From Solea solea (lineage: Eukaryota > Chordata > Actinopteri > Pleuronectiformes > Soleidae): DNA of 64,000 nucleotides. Both the position numbers and the translations under genes were made by a program. Within the stretch, counting starts at the first letter, position 1. Each line of letters starts with the position of its first letter. The stretch spans positions 9,245,698 through 9,309,697 of the forward strand of contig NC_081140.1 in NCBI RefSeq assembly GCF_958295425.1. The letters run 5' to 3'. Of this stretch, positions 1 through 36,204 are shown one piece after another. Under the pieces are notes generated by a model. The model worked only from the letters and a program-made list of their open reading frames with translations. It was not told where the DNA came from and searched no databases.

Positions 1-1414
1 TAGCAAATGTATTTAGTGCAAATCTAGGCTCCCTTTTTTAAAAAAAAAAATATACAGCGTTTGCTTTTAAATTACTCATAAGGTAAGATAGAGCTAAGAT
101 TAAGATGTAATGTCTGAACATTAAGGAAAGAACATGAAAATGTTACGACAGTATCCAGTTAATCCACATTGTTCAGCTGCATAAATAATAACGCCCTACC
201 TCCCTCAGATGAGTGTAACACGATCATTTCCTGGATGTGAAAATGATGTCTGCAGTTAAATGAACGGCCTCTGTTTTAATTAATTTAACTCATGAGCATT
301 AGTCACAATAAACATTAGTCACACAGACGCATTCAGAAACTGGAATGTAAACACGTGGGAAGGGCTTTAGTTCATCAGCGTCAATAAAAGCCGCCCCTGA
401 TGCACTTCTCCTGATTAAATCACATCCGTAGTTCATTTTGGACATTAAGTCTTTTCGCTTTAATAGAAATAATAAATTGAAAATCTCAGTGTGCACGTTT
501 TGTGCTGTGTGGGTGAAATCATTTCATTTAATTCAGTCCACGGGGATTAAGACGAGAGCTTGTCCCTCAAGAGGAAAGTGGCAGCAGTACTTAAGTGAGA
601 TACTAAAGGAGTGAAAGAACATATTAAGTAAAGACTGCAGAAGAAAGTGAAGAGAAAACTCAGATGGAGATTGATGTCATTGTAACGAGAGTGACAATAA
701 AGAATGAAAAATAAGGCAGTGAATGCCTCAAACTAAACAACGATAGGTAAAGAGAGTGAAAAGAGGATGAAAAGGTAGAAGACTTTGGGTCAAAAGAGGT
801 GACCCAGTTACCTGATCATGTGATAGCTGAGAGAGGATGCCAGAATGCAGCAGAGGAGAAGAGCAGAGGGAGAGAGGCCGAGGAACGAGAGGACGGAAAG
901 ACAAAAAAAGGACAAAAGGAGGTGGGGGAGAAGAGAGGTCAGTCTCAGCAGAAGAAGCTACTGTAAGTCTGGAATGAGCAGAGTAAACCTGCAATGCATC
1001 ATTATATAAATCACTGCCCCCGAGGGACAGAGGGACATCACACTGTCCAAGTGTCCAGAGGAACAGAAAGACTGGAAGATGTGGCAAGTTGGTGTGTGAC
1101 ACAATGCATCATGACTGTTTATAGAAAAATGGGTAACTGTGTGTGAAGGTCATCATTAAAAAAACCAAAATCAAACTTTTACAAAAACCTTCAAACACAA
1201 GGGGAAAAGTACATTTTATTTCAGGTGTTATTTTTCATGTGCACCTGAGAGAGAGAGAGAAGTTTGCTGTAATTAGTGTGTGTGTTTTGACGTGTAAGCG
1301 CACAATAGGACACAAACACACACCATTTTTTCCAACTCATCAGTAGAAAATGGAGAAACATCAACTCGTGCACAATAACTTGCTGCAGTTACATCAGCAT
1401 GTGTCTGCACTTAC
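1..1414 (-). other. gdpd5: gdpd5 intron after coding exon 13 (runs off the window)
   Basis: Coding exon 13 ends at 1415 with a GTAAGT donor on the minus strand, so everything below it is intron. I found no continuation of the C-terminal tail here; the remaining coding exon or exons must lie before base 1. A purine-rich stretch (about 760-950 on the plus strand, mostly GA) is the only notable composition. Confidence 0.75.
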
Positions 1415-23820
<22,406 letters not shown>

Positions 23821-23873
23821 GCTCCTTCAGTCCTGCATCCAGAGCTTTAACATCCCACTGACGATCGAGGATC
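23821..23873 (-). other. gdpd5: gdpd5 5' UTR part of the first coding exon
   Basis: Between the acceptor (CTTACAG, 23874-23880 on the minus strand) and the ATG lie 53 untranslated bases. No upstream ATG creates a long overlapping frame. Confidence 0.8.
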
Positions 23874-26800
23874 CTGTAAGAAGATTAAAAACAGCATTAA
23901 TGTTGAAATAAGCGTAATTGCAAATTGTTTTGGACGACAAACAACAAATTGGATCATCCAGGGAACTGCTTTAAAAGCACCATGCTTTTGATACAAAGCC
24001 TGAAATCAAGACCTTGTTTCCCAGCTTCCGTTTCCAATGACAACTGAGACTGCTCGGAGCTTTCATCAATAAGATCAAGGTAAAAAAAATAAATTAAATT
24101 CATAAAAGCTTGAACCCGCCATTTATTGACCTCCACATTAAATTACAGTGACCATGAATATATCACAGTCAGCGAGAATCTAATCAGCATGTTGTTACCA
24201 TCTCTTATGCCACGCTGAAAAAGATCATGAAAAGAAGTGGCCAATTGGTGCAACAATGGTGTAACATAACAGTTACATTTGAGTAAAACTTTCAGTGTAT
24301 AATATAAAACAATTGATACTTGTTGCTTTATACAGCTTTGTTTTTGTTTTTTTAGGAAATCTATGAACCTAGTGAACCTGTAAGCAAAATGACAATAATG
24401 ATGTGATCCATCTTCTCTCCTGCCTTTTTTTTATCTTTTGATGCTTAAATTTCATGTTTTATCTGAACATTACAGGCTGACTCAACCTGTTTCTGGAAAG
24501 CATTCTTCCCTGGTGGCTTATTCCAGCTCCACTGTCCCTCAGTGTGCATTAGCAGCAGCGCACCATGGCAGATAGATACTCCAACACCCATTTAACTCCC
24601 AACTCACACCGTTGTAGTGACCACAGTTATAAGTACCAGGCAGTGATAGCATGAATATTCAGCGATAACTCACATACAGTACTCATGTTGACACACATAA
24701 AAACAGCGAAGCTAGAGGTGCCCTTAGACTTTTGCACACTACTGTATACGCTGATGATTGTCAACCAAACACAAGGGCAAAGACACACAAACACAACTCC
24801 CTGGTGCAGTTTAACGGAATCTCATCTAATGTTTCAGGGCCTTCGTGTATGTTAACTACACTCTCGCTATAATCAGACCACGTCTGGCCTTTGCAGCTGC
24901 TCATTAGCATCTACAGCAGCAATCACGTTTCCTGTTATTAGTCAAACGGTTCTGAGGAGGGCGGGTCTGACCCAAGGGAACGATGAGCCTGGCCCACCCC
25001 TGCAGGACCACAAGGGTCTCAGATGAGCAATGTGCAATGCTGCTGCTCTAGATCTTACAATAAAATGTGCAGTTTTATCTTTTAATTAACCACATACAGT
25101 GAGTGTAATTACCCATCACTTGTAGTATATGACAAGCAATAATGTACTGTACAAACGTCTTGGGGCACCACCAGCTTTGTTGTGGTTGAGCATCCAATTC
25201 TGCATTTCAGTTGGAATGATGTGATTGAAAGCTGGTCTCATATTGACAAATGTTGAACAAACCTGACATAATAGACCTTTTTTCAGAGCACATATTTTTT
25301 GGACATGAATTATATAGGGCAAGGGTTTTGTTATTGTTCAGATGTATGGGTAAGTCACACTAACTACTTAACACTTTTACCTGTAGCATTTTAAAACGGC
25401 ATGCATGTTTCTGTATTCTGTGGAGGTGTTCCAATAAAGTGAAAGCAAAAACTGAACTGGTAAGGCACAAAAACACAATGCGGTAAAAATGTGAACTCTT
25501 AAATAACCACACTAAAGTCAATTTTGTTTGACAAACAAAGAAGGGCTCAAGTAAGGATTCCAATCCTTGTTATTGTAGGAAACCTTATGTGAGCCCTCAT
25601 TACGTATATATAAAAGTGTCAACTGCAGCAGCAACAAGCCTGGAGATGCAAGCCTACAGCACGAGGGACCCCTCTCATGGAACACCGAGCAATCCCCTGA
25701 TTTGATGTAGACGTGGTGCACACACCAATTACCTACCGTAAAACTCTCTGTAAGCTGGCTTATAAATATCTGTGTGCCAGGGACATCTGTACACTGTGAG
25801 CAGGTGTTCTCATCCGTGGGTAATATTGTAAATAGAGAGAGCCACACTCTATCCTGATCAGGTTGTGTTTCTGGCAAAATAATATCAAGAAATTAAGTTG
25901 GGCCATTTGCAATGTTGGTAACATTATTAAGCCAAAAGTTGTCAGAACGTCCTCCTTTTGACAGTGATTTTTTGTTCAGTGAAGTCCCTCTCTACTGAGT
26001 GCTGTATTTTATTAATACTCAGCGGCACTATTAATACGGTTATGGCTATTAGAATTGTTAATAACTTAATGAAAACTGTGAAATTTGTGGTGTATTAGGG
26101 GAGCAACAATGGTGATGAATGTATTACTTGCCATCAATCTTTATCTTTTGCCCTTTCAACTGCATTTTTCCAGAGATAGAGTTTAGATTTGTCAGATCTA
26201 ATAACACATTCAGATCTGCACTTTGAGCAAATTATACTTGGCAGACCACTGAAAATTTAAAGAAAAACAATTATTTTGTCAAACAAAATACTAAATTACC
26301 CTTATGTCCAGACATTTCAAGTGGATTGAAAGATTTTTTTTATTAATATTGTTCGATTAGAATTCCAGTTGTGGTTGAGACTCCAAACATAACAAACAGA
26401 AAACAAACATGGATGTGTTGTTTAGACATGTGACTAAGCCTTAAAGACAGAAAAACAATGGAGCAGCTGACACAGTGAGGGCCCACTGATGTGTTAATCA
26501 TCAAGGCGAAGTAACAGCCACTTTCAGAGCTGTCATGTTGTCACTTGTTGACTAATTACAATGTTTCGACCTGTATCCAAAGCAATGTCTCCATGTTGTT
26601 TTACCAAAGTGGTTTGTGTGGTATATGTTGCAACAGGTTTACGTCCAAAATCTCCCATCCATGCCAGTTCCAGAGCAACTTGAATTCTTGAACCCTTGAT
26701 GCATGTTTGTGTCATACACTGTAGTTAAATACAAATTAGGGGAAACCATGATATTAAATTATTAAATTAACAGTGAGTAGTGATATTCTGCACAGGAGGA

Positions 26801-28984
26801 AGTTACACTGATTTAAGAGTCTGCAGCTTTACCATATTTTGCCAACATGGATATAACGACTCAGACCACAAGTAGAAATGTGACCACCATAAGGAGTGTG
26901 GGCTGCTTTCACACAATGACTCTCATCACAGACAAAACAACTGAGCCACAGAAGCTTAAACTTGGAATAAAATAACGGAGCACAAACTACAAAGCAGACC
27001 ATATCTTCCTCAGTAACTAAAAAAGTTTTACGATGATCTACACCCTTTCACTTGCCTCGATATGATTGAAAGTGAAATCATCAGGTGATTCGCCACGGCT
27101 TTTTTAATAGTGTCGGATTGTCTAACTTGGGACAACAAGAGACGAGTTACGAGGGGTGCATGGAAACCCCCAAAACAGCTGCTGTTATCTCCTTTTCTGC
27201 TGCCTCATTTCCCCAATCACAAGGCACAGTGAAGGAAACCAGTCTGCAGGGGAGGAAATGTTTCAGCAGTTTTCCAGGCAAAAAACAGAGTCTTCTCCCA
27301 ACCAGGGAACTAAAGGAGAGGCCCAGCAGCTGAGAACTGTGGGACTGAGGACAACTCAGGACAGAGAGATGTTTAAAGAAATAGTTCATTTAGGACAAAA
27401 TATTCTGATCTAAATGACAGTAACATGTAATCCATGTGGTATTCATGCTTATTGCTAATGGTGAGAAGCTTATAATGTTATATTTTTGTGCTGGGCATTA
27501 TCTAAACAAGATGCATACATAACAGAACATCATTTACAAAATAGGCATCATGAGCTATTCAAGAACACCTGAATCTAGCGACTGAGATCATTGTTAACCG
27601 ACGTTATTACCGTACTCAAGTGGTAATTAGGCTTTTTTTCCTATAGACTTCTATTCAAACCAAGTTATTTTTGTGGCCAGCAAAGTCGTCTCCCTTGAAC
27701 CAATTCAAAATATTCTTACTTTTTGATTGATTTCACAGAGTTGGAATTGGAAGATTTCCATTTTTAATATATGGTCGATGGGCTGAACAGTAAAAGGTGA
27801 CAAATCTTCATTGTAGAAGGACTGGAGTGTAATACTCATCTCTGTATGTGGAATGGAGCAAGACCGCTAATGTAGTTTGAATGAAGAAGCAGTTGATGGA
27901 GTACTTCTGGATGGTAAAAGGGCAACAAATAGTTTATCATAATCCTGTGAGTGATTGCAATGTGGCTAACGCATAATATTTTGCAAGATGCTGGGATGGT
28001 AAACAACATATGTTTAACAGAGAAAAATCAGATGACTTTGGGTGAATTTTTTCCTGATCCGTCTCATGTCTTAAAGATCTGAACTCTTCTTCTGAATGTT
28101 ACAAGATTCAGACTTGGCTGGATCACGGAGAAGCCAGTGAGATAGTAGATTGGTGATCAGGCCCGAGAGTGACATTAGATCAAAGTTATTAGAGCTGGCT
28201 CAGCACTGACAGACAAGAGGTCTTAATATGGAGAGCCTTGCCAACCTTTCACATTAAATCAGGAAAGATCCATTATGACTTGACCATAACTCTTGGTATC
28301 TTACAATACCCACATCTTCTGTTTAACCTAAACAAACCATTGTTGATGCTTTCTTAAGTAAATCCTGTCACATTCTGATCACTGCAGGACATAGCTGCAT
28401 GCATTTATGAACAGGCCATTTAGTTATTAGTGTTAAAAGAATGTGATAAAATGTATAATCATCCAAAAAACCTAAAAAGGAAACAGACTAATTTATTTGA
28501 ATACATTTGACCTCAAATTTATCAGTTTAGTAAAGCTATAAGTAATATAGAGGAGTATAAAATAAAAAAGCACAGATAGTTAAACTGAGAGATCTCACAT
28601 TAATGCAGGCTAAGCTACATACTGATTTCCTTAATTCCAGTTGTCATGAGACAAAACCAAGTGAGTTTCCTGGGAAACCAAAAAGAGACCGAGAAAGATC
28701 TGGAGAAACATTGTTACTGTTGTGAATGCACATTATATAAACATATACACAGTGCAAAATGTAACCACTCCAACTTCAGATAAAGCAAGTTTAGATTCAA
28801 AGCAAAAAAAACAAGACCAAATCAAACACACATTAAAATAACAAAATAAGAAAGGTAGCAATTATTTGTACACTATAAGCATCAATGGCCAGATATGTGT
28901 ACTTTTGTAGGATTATAGTCAGGTATATTATAGCAAACAGGTGCTAATCATTATAATTTTATCATATGTAGGTTGCAACATTAA

Positions 28985-29060
28985 ATGCTGTCCTAGCTCC
29001 CAAATGATGGAACGAGCTCCCCATCGACATTCGGACAAGCAGAAAGCAGTGCCATCAGCT
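28985..29060 (+). mobile_element. Possible LINE fragment
   Basis: In one frame the sequence reads WNELPIDIRTSRK, the kind of segment found near the C terminus of CR1/L2-type ORF2 proteins. Very short and upstream of an unrelated Tc1-like relic. Confidence 0.35.
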
Positions 29061-29084
29061 CAGAACTGGCAGAAACCTGTCAGA

Positions 29085-29450
29085 CCCAGTCACACCCACC
29101 TACTGTCTGGAGAAGTGTGGCCAGAAGTGGTCGTCATGGATAAATTGAGGCCAAAACGCCACACTTCCGAAACAAGGCCAAGCAACTCAACTACACATGA
29201 AAGCACAAGAACTGGGGTGCAGAAAATTGGCAGCAGGTGTCAAAATTTAAAATACTTGGTCGTAGAAGAAGCCCATTTGTTCACCAAAGGGATAGAAAGT
29301 GTTATAATAACCGTCTGCAGGCAAACAGTGAAGCATGGAGGAGGTGCCTTGCAAGTGAGGGGCTGTATTTCTGCAAATTGAGTTGGGGATTAAGAAATAC
29401 AAGCAGATAATTATCCAACATGCCATACCATCAGGGAAGTGTCTGATTGA
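29085..29450 (+). mobile_element. Degenerate Tc1/mariner transposase fragment
   Basis: The conserved Tc1-like block is recognisable: QTVKHGGGALQVRGCISAN (family pattern VKHGGGSxMVWGCxSA), preceded by a piece equivalent to the W-R-S-V-A-R helix-turn-helix region and followed by CAGATAATTATCCA..CATGCCATACCATCAGGGA. Stops and frameshifts break it and both ends are missing, so it is an inactive relic. Family identity rests on motif recognition. Confidence 0.7.
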
Positions 29451-29819
29451 AAATCTCCTACTAAAATCCACCAATTGTGACAACAAATATGAACCTGGCA
29501 AAGTGCAACATCTACTTGTGAGTTCACTGGTAAAAATAAGACATTTCTTTTGTCCTAAAATATTGCATGTTTTAATTATTTCCAAAACACTATATTTTCA
29601 GTGCATCTATTAATATCACTAGTTAAACAAGTTATCAAATGTATTCTATCATATCCCACTACCACTCCTGTGAGTCAGAGCTCCTGTTCACCATGTGTCT
29701 GATACCACAAACCACCTGAAAATCACCCCGTCATCTGTGCCACTCAGTAACAGCTATTGCACATGTGGAAGGAGGCCGAGTTGAGATACAGTAGAGAACC
29801 TCACCATCCCAGATTTTCA

Positions 29820-30120
29820 GACATATGGCATGTTTCCACCAGCTTGACTCGCCTCGGCTTGGCATGGCACGGTTAAGTAGCGTTTCCACTAGTTCTGGCA
29901 TGGTTCCAAGCACGCTGAGTAGGTACTAAGTGTGACGTCATCAGACTGCCAGCCACTGATTGGTCAGAGTGCCGTCACAGGAAGAGACATCATCTGACAC
30001 AAGAATCAAGCCAAACAATGCCGGACTTTAGATCAGTTAAAAAGACTCAACAATCCTAAAAATGTGGGTTAATCCCCAACAATTACCAGGAAAACTGCTA
30101 AAAACTCAATATTTAACAGT
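29820..30120. mobile_element. MITE-like repeat (possible)
   Basis: Begins with a GC-rich stretch of repeated CTCGGCTTGGCATGGCACGG type following TGTTTCCACCAGC, and continues through GTGACGTCATCAGACTGCC. This resembles a class of teleost non-autonomous DNA elements. I could not locate both terminal repeats, so limits are approximate. Confidence 0.4.
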
Positions 30121-30189
30121 GGAGTTTGGTGTATTTAGCGACAGCACTGCTGATCGCAAGCGGCATCACAGTGATTGAACAGGAATAAC

Positions 30190-30562
30190 ATTAGGAATGA
30201 TTTATTGACTACATTTGAATATACTACCCACAAGTATGTTAGTGTAATAAATGCTAATAAAATAGACTTTTTTTGCAGGGAAGAATTAGCCTTTTATACA
30301 GTACATTTTGCAAGGGCCCTGCTTTTCAGAGCCCACCATGTTTCAACAACAGCCCAAATGGGCAAACCAGCCATAGCATCAATAGCAGTTTTAAGTTTAA
30401 GATTATTATGCAAACAAAGAAGAATGACAGGCTTTTTGGGAAGCGAAGGCTTCAGGTAATTACCTGACACGCTTGGGAAAGGAAGGCATGAGCAGAGAAG
30501 TTTGTTGCAATACAGTCTCACCAATAGATGTCACGTATGCTTACATACTGGACCTTTAAATT
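30190..30562 (+). mobile_element. Non-autonomous teleost repeat (unclassified)
   Basis: The end ACACGCTTGGGAAAGGAAGG, then CACCAATAGATGTCAC and CTTACATACTGGACCTTTAA, resembles a repeat I know from many teleost genomes that ends in a segment like ACACACTGGACCTTTAA. Probably non-autonomous; the left limit is a guess. The 94-residue frame across it is not a gene. Confidence 0.5.
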
Positions 30563-32429
30563 ATCCTAGGAAAGTTCATATCTATGAATCCACTCTATAC
30601 AGACATGGTGCATGAACACACTGGGCGTATCAGCTTTGGGAGACAAATGATTGATCTATGATAGAAGCAATTGCAGCCATAGATTTCACTTTGTCTGGGA
30701 CACCAAGGGTGACCTTGCACCTACAGATAAGTAATGTGTCACAATCCACAGCTGCTTTCACAGAATCTTTAAAGCTGAGGAAAGAAATGCTTACCACATG
30801 CAAGCAAAAGTAAAGTTACACCTCTTTTACACAAAAATTGCAAGGGGGAAACCCTCTAAGAAGTTGACTTACTACTTTCCTTGTGCACTTTTGTGCCCAA
30901 GAAACCAAAACTGATTGTATCTACTCTCAAGTTATATTAGACAAAGCAGAGGTGAATGCATCCTGGCTACCAAGGAGTTTTCTGTGATGTAAATAAATGA
31001 TTATTTGTCATCTTCATCACTGGATCCAAGTGAAAAAAATATAGGCAATGTGACAAAGATCCCTTAACTGGATGTTGTACCATCAGGCTTCAAGGTCCAA
31101 TGCATCTTTTCAGAAGAGGCATAAGGCGACATGCCAGCCTTTGCCAGTGCATCTTCTCTGAGGTCAGCTAAATAACCTCAGCCTCAACACATTCATAGGA
31201 ATTGATTAACTTTGATCTATAATGCATACACAACCAGGGCCATAATGAATATTCAGTAACACAAACCAATGTTCAATTTTATCATCTCTCAAAACTTATT
31301 ACAGCAAGGTGGGAAAAAAAATCTAATTGCATATTTACACTTGTTGAGAGACACTGGTGCCAGAACATTCTGGCCCGATAGAGGGGTACTTCAAAACACT
31401 CACACTAGGACTCTCGGGTGTTAATGTCCTTCCGTCTCACACTACAGGCCCTGCCAGGATTTCACATTTAACCATTTCTGAAATGTACTGTGCATATTGA
31501 TACCAACTGCTAATGGACCAAGAAAATGCATCATTTTAATAAATTGTTTTTACTGTATCCAGATAACAGACAACACACAGCTTGATAAAGCATGCACAGC
31601 TCACTGATAGGGTATGATTAGTGTCTTCTTGTCACCAATTGAACTGCCCCATCAGTTGTCATGGTCAGCTTTAAATATCAAAGACAATGCATAATAACTG
31701 ATTTAAAAAAAAAAAAAAAGAAGAAGGCACAATTCAAGGCTGTGCCATGCAAACAGAGCTGTGGCTGTAGCTCAAGGCCAGAAGAATTACAATGAGGGGA
31801 GATACTTTGCAAACAGGCTGACAGAGACAAATATACAAACTTGGGGGAGTTGCAGGAGGGGTGGTGGTACAACAACATCCTACAACCTGACCCACTTGCT
31901 CATAGAAATGACAGTTCATCAATCTTAAACAATATGGGAAAGATTTAACCAATGGGAAAAAAAAAACAGTCTAGTGGTATCTTAAAATTAAAAAAAAATA
32001 GACACAATTAGAAAGAAGATGTGGCTGTCTTTTATTTCCATCATCAGAGCATCAAAATCACTAGCTAAGAGAAGGAAATCCACCTACTCAAGTGACATGT
32101 GAATATATCACTCACAAAAAATGGATAGCAGCAGGCTTCATCTTGAAGTAGGAAGCTACCTCAGTGGGTGGGAAGTAGGTGGTTCGGCAGAGCAGTGTAT
32201 TTGGTTTGATGCAGATATTTGCAAGGTGGCACGTGGCTGCAGGGGCCTCACAAAATGGAAAACAATAAAATCATATTAGAAGCTTCATGGGGATTGTGGA
32301 TTGGTCATTGCTGGTCTATGTGTTTGAGGTGCAATAAATGCAGTGCATCTCTGAGGCATCTACTGTCATAATCATGAATCAATAGGGTTGCATTTTAGGC
32401 ATTATGTTTCTTACAGAACGTGTCAAGTG

Positions 32430-32560
32430 TTAGGGGTGCAACAGATTCACGGTTCAGATAGGATTGCCGTTTTTACGGAATTAAGGAAAAGATTACGGAA
32501 CATTTGCGCATTGTGTTCCGATCTCAGCTCAAGATGTCAAGCTAAATAAAATCTAAAATG
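32430..32560 (+). mobile_element. hAT-like fragment
   Basis: Starts TTAGGGGTGCAACAGATTCA, close to the TAGGGGTGCAACGG terminus seen in teleost hAT MITEs. No matching right terminus was found. Confidence 0.35.
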
Positions 32561-33280
32561 ATTCAATATCATCATAAATAACTCAAGATGTTCATCCAGT
32601 GTTTCAGTAAAATGTCAAATAAATAAAATTGAAATATGAGGCATTTGTTATTTCTTTAAACATGAACAGTGCAAAAGGACATGGACAAGTGAAAAATCTG
32701 CAATTTTCTTTTTTAAATACTTTAAAAAGATGAAGACTGAATTGACTGGGGAGAGTGTCGTCCTCATTGCGATCACTGTAGTGTGTGCATGAAAGAATTT
32801 CGAACTGCGGCCCAAGCATTAGGACAATATTTTTAAACCCATTGTTTTTCCACAAGAGAGTGTGGCCTCATGTCTGCCACTGTAAATATTTCAATAGACT
32901 TGGGAACAGCTTTAGCTTGGTCTAATCCTGCAGGAAATGGCTAATTAAATGCCACTGTGAAAAGTTGTTGCTGAGCATGCGTCTTCACTGCCGACACTGA
33001 CATGACAGGGTGATGTCGCTTCATATGAGCAGCCATGCTTGATGTGTTACCATGGCCGTATTACTTTCTTGCATCACAATACTGTCATACCACAGCAGTT
33101 TTGTCCACCACTCTTTGTACATCAACATAGCTTACAGAGAAGCCAAAGTGTTTAAGCGATACTGAAGACATCGCTTAAGTTCTTCCATGTCTCTCCTTGC
33201 CATTGTGTCACAAGGACCTGGAAAGACATCAGCCGGCAAAGACATCAGTGACATGCAGAGACATGGTGAGAAGCATTGTG

Positions 33281-33288
33281 GTACAATG
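33281..33288 (+). repeat. Left target-site duplication of the outer hAT element
   Basis: GTACAATG, repeated exactly at 34717-34724. Confidence 0.85.
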
Positions 33289-34716
33289 TAGAGTTGTTCC
33301 GATTCCGATACTGCCGAAAATGTGGGCATTGGTATCGGCGAGTACTGGAGTCCATGCCGATCCGATACCACGTAATTTAGCTCCGACACGGTTCTTCTTC
33401 GCCGCTCTTGAAACAGTTGCGCTGTGCTGTTTTAGCGGTGTGAAGAAGAACTGATCACCCGACACCTGTAGACAAGGAGCTAAGTTTAGCTCATCATGTC
33501 GGCGGTTTGGCAGTATTTACCAGTTAGCTACATTAGCGTTGTTAGCTGCGCTTGCTCCGTTAGCGCGCCTACAGTCAAACCGGAGCGGCCGTTTATTAAA
33601 CAAAAAGAGCAGCGCTACAACTAACCAGCGTACCTGTGGCCTCTGTTTTTAAAGTTTAGCGTTACTTCAGAGACTAATTTTAACAATCTGGAGTCATGGA
33701 AACATGAAGCTCTGCCAGTGCTGCGGTGTTTGGACCAGAGTCAAAAGAAACATACAAGCTGAAAAACAAAATAACATATCACTGGTAAAAATAAATGGTG
33801 TCTATTTGCTGTATTCGTTCATGTTTAACCTGAGCCAAACCTCATCACCAATGATAATCATATCACAGTCATGCAGGCGTAGAATGATATATATATTTTT
33901 TTATAACACACTGGTATTGGTACTGGTACTCTGTATCGGCCCACAGCACAAGTATCGGAATCGGTATCGGGAGCAGAGGTTGCGCTAGACTTTTTCGTTG
34001 TCTGTCATTTTGACTGACAGGGTCATAAAAATCCCGTCATAATCAATTTTTACCGGTCACTTTAAATGATAATAATGACATATTCAATTGCATTGTTCAT
34101 ATTGCAGTGGAATATGAACAGTTCACCTGTGGCCTAAACGCACAGTCTCACACCTTCCTCCTGGTCCACATGGACTTAAATCGCGTGCCTGCTTGCGCGT
34201 AGTTGCGCGTGGTAGGAAATCCCACAACATGCGCTCCTTCTGTACCAGTGGATCAGCTGCACCGGTCACAGACGCGCTCCAAAGCCTCCTGTCCATAGCT
34301 CTTTAACACGCTGTCAGCACTACACGGATAGCGAGATGCATTGAGTACGGTGTCCAGGTCAGAAATTATGCTCAGATTCTACGATGGGAATCTTTATTTT
34401 GTCGCACAACATTTTTCTATCCGCCCTCCTCAGCCAGGAGAACTCCCGCTCCCACTGAACTCGCCTAACCTCCTTACTGCCGCTTCCTCGCTCCGCTGAG
34501 GCCAAGGGCTGAGTTTGTCCTTCATCTGCATCTATCCCTCTTTTTTCACCTCTTTTATTAACATAGTTTTTAGGGGTGTGAATTGCAATCTGTCAAAATG
34601 ACGGATGGCTCTCAGATTTTTCTGTCACCGTTTTAAAAAAACGGTCAATGACGGAAAATATTCGGTTAACGCGACCCCTGATCGGGAGGGAAAAAAATGG
34701 TATCGGAACATCTCTA
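33289..34716. mobile_element. Non-autonomous hAT element (outer), interrupted by a second hAT element
   Basis: Left end TAGAGTTGTTCCGATTCCG and right end (inverted) TAGAGATGTTCCGATACC form terminal inverted repeats, flanked by a perfect 8-bp duplication GTACAATG, the hAT hallmark. Without the insertion it is about 713 bp. An ATG at 33496-33498 opens MSAVWQYL, similar to the N terminus of hAT transposases, so this looks like an internal deletion derivative of an autonomous copy. Repeated TATCGG-type subterminal motifs occur at both ends. Confidence 0.88.
33974..34680. mobile_element. Second hAT element nested inside the first
   Basis: A 707-bp element with imperfect terminal inverted repeats CAGAGGTTGCG and CGCGACCCCTG. 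An exact 8-bp duplication ATCGGGAG flanks it at 33966-33973 and 34681-34688. Subterminal blocks with TGTCATTTTGAC at the left and TGTCAAAATGACGG at the right are also inverted. No transposase frame is evident. Confidence 0.88.
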
Positions 34717-34724
34717 GTACAATG
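34717..34724 (+). repeat. Right target-site duplication of the outer hAT element
   Basis: GTACAATG, identical to 33281-33288. Confidence 0.85.
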
Positions 34725-36204
34725 TGGGTAAATGGACAATTCCATTGACTTTGTTCACTCAGGCTTCCTCACTCTAATTATTTTTCATCACCAAGAGAAG
34801 GAGGGAGTCTATATTGACTGCATTATAATCTTCCACCAAACAGTCAAGTTGTGGTAAATATGGTCATAAGCGTTCTGTTCCTGATTAATGGTGTGAAACA
34901 ATGACCAAAAGGAGTGACACAACAGTCTGTGACATCACAATGACCTCTGACCACCAAAATTCAATCAATTAAATGGTCAAATGTTGGCACAGACATTCAT
35001 GTGGCTAAACAAATGGACAACCCAAAAACATAGCTCCTGTGGACATGACTGTCACTGGTGTGGAGGCATAAAATGTGGGCAGATTGTTATGTTTTATCTG
35101 TGCCATCTGTAGGTCTGCTTGAGGGCTCCTCACCACCATCTGTGTGTTGACATTACACCTGGCACTGTCCTCTATACTGTGCCGGCTGTCTGTGCGAGGG
35201 AGGCAGGTGCCACCATGGTGAACTTTGTGAGAGACAAACTCATCTTTCTCCTCACGTATACATTTGATTTCTTTCATTCCATTTCCTCAGTATTAAAAAG
35301 TGGAAAACACAAGTACTTTTCCCCCCCCTTTACAACAAAATTAACACAAAATGTTCACACCGCTGGTTTTGCAGCTCATCAAATATTGATTAATTAATTA
35401 CTCTTTTCTCTGTGTAACGGATGATCAAGTGTAAAATTTGTAAAACCCTGATTTGGCTCAAAACCTTTGAATGTTCTGATATCCATTATTGGCAATTATG
35501 ACGCAATGTCGGTTTATAAAAGGTCTACAGTCGTCACATTAATAAAAACGAAACCACAGCCTCATCTGCTGCATATGCTCTAGCAAGGGTTTTGATGAAA
35601 GAAACAAGTACAGTACTTTTAAAACACGTAATTGTACAGTAAACACTGTATGCAGTTTACATAATGTCTAGGCTGGTACGTATACAGCCTTGCCTTGCAA
35701 GTCCAATTTAATTACCACTTCCTATTAAGAATTTGCCATTTCTTCAGTAACAGAAACCACAGATACATTTTTTTTTTCTCATGAGGGTGCCAACAAATGC
35801 TCAACAAAATCTCTAAGAAATGTGCCAGCTCTTTGTGGGGGTGTGTCATCCTTATATGGAAAAGCCCCAGAGGATGAATGTAGTGTGTAAGAGGAAGAGA
35901 GGGCAGGAGCTGACTTCACTGCTTCAGTGTAGCTCTTGTCAAAGCAATCATTTTGACATGTTATAGTAGGAAAAAGCATTGGTATTATTTGACAGTGGTC
36001 CATCATAAAAACAAATACTCATGCCACACAAGTGTAAGGCATTTCTCAGTTTTTGGAAGCAGCCATTTAAGGATACAGGACATGCAGAAATACATAGTCA
36101 TTATCCAGCACAAAGCAGAATGGCAGAGACAAAAATCAATGCTCCTCTCAAATGGGCAACAGTATAAGCTTCGGTCTACACTGTGCAACTCCAAACACTC
36201 ACTG

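Noticed and set aside
728..1102. 124-residue minus-strand frame
   Set aside because: It lies in the gdpd5 intron, is low-complexity (Ser, Leu, Pro from a purine-rich tract) and does not match the GDPD5 tail expected next.
28941..29381. 146-residue plus-strand frame
   Set aside because: It is a chance run across repeat DNA; only its end is Tc1-like transposase, and the frame does not continue.
33704..33988. 94-residue plus-strand frame
   Set aside because: It crosses the boundary between the two nested hAT elements and is not a gene.
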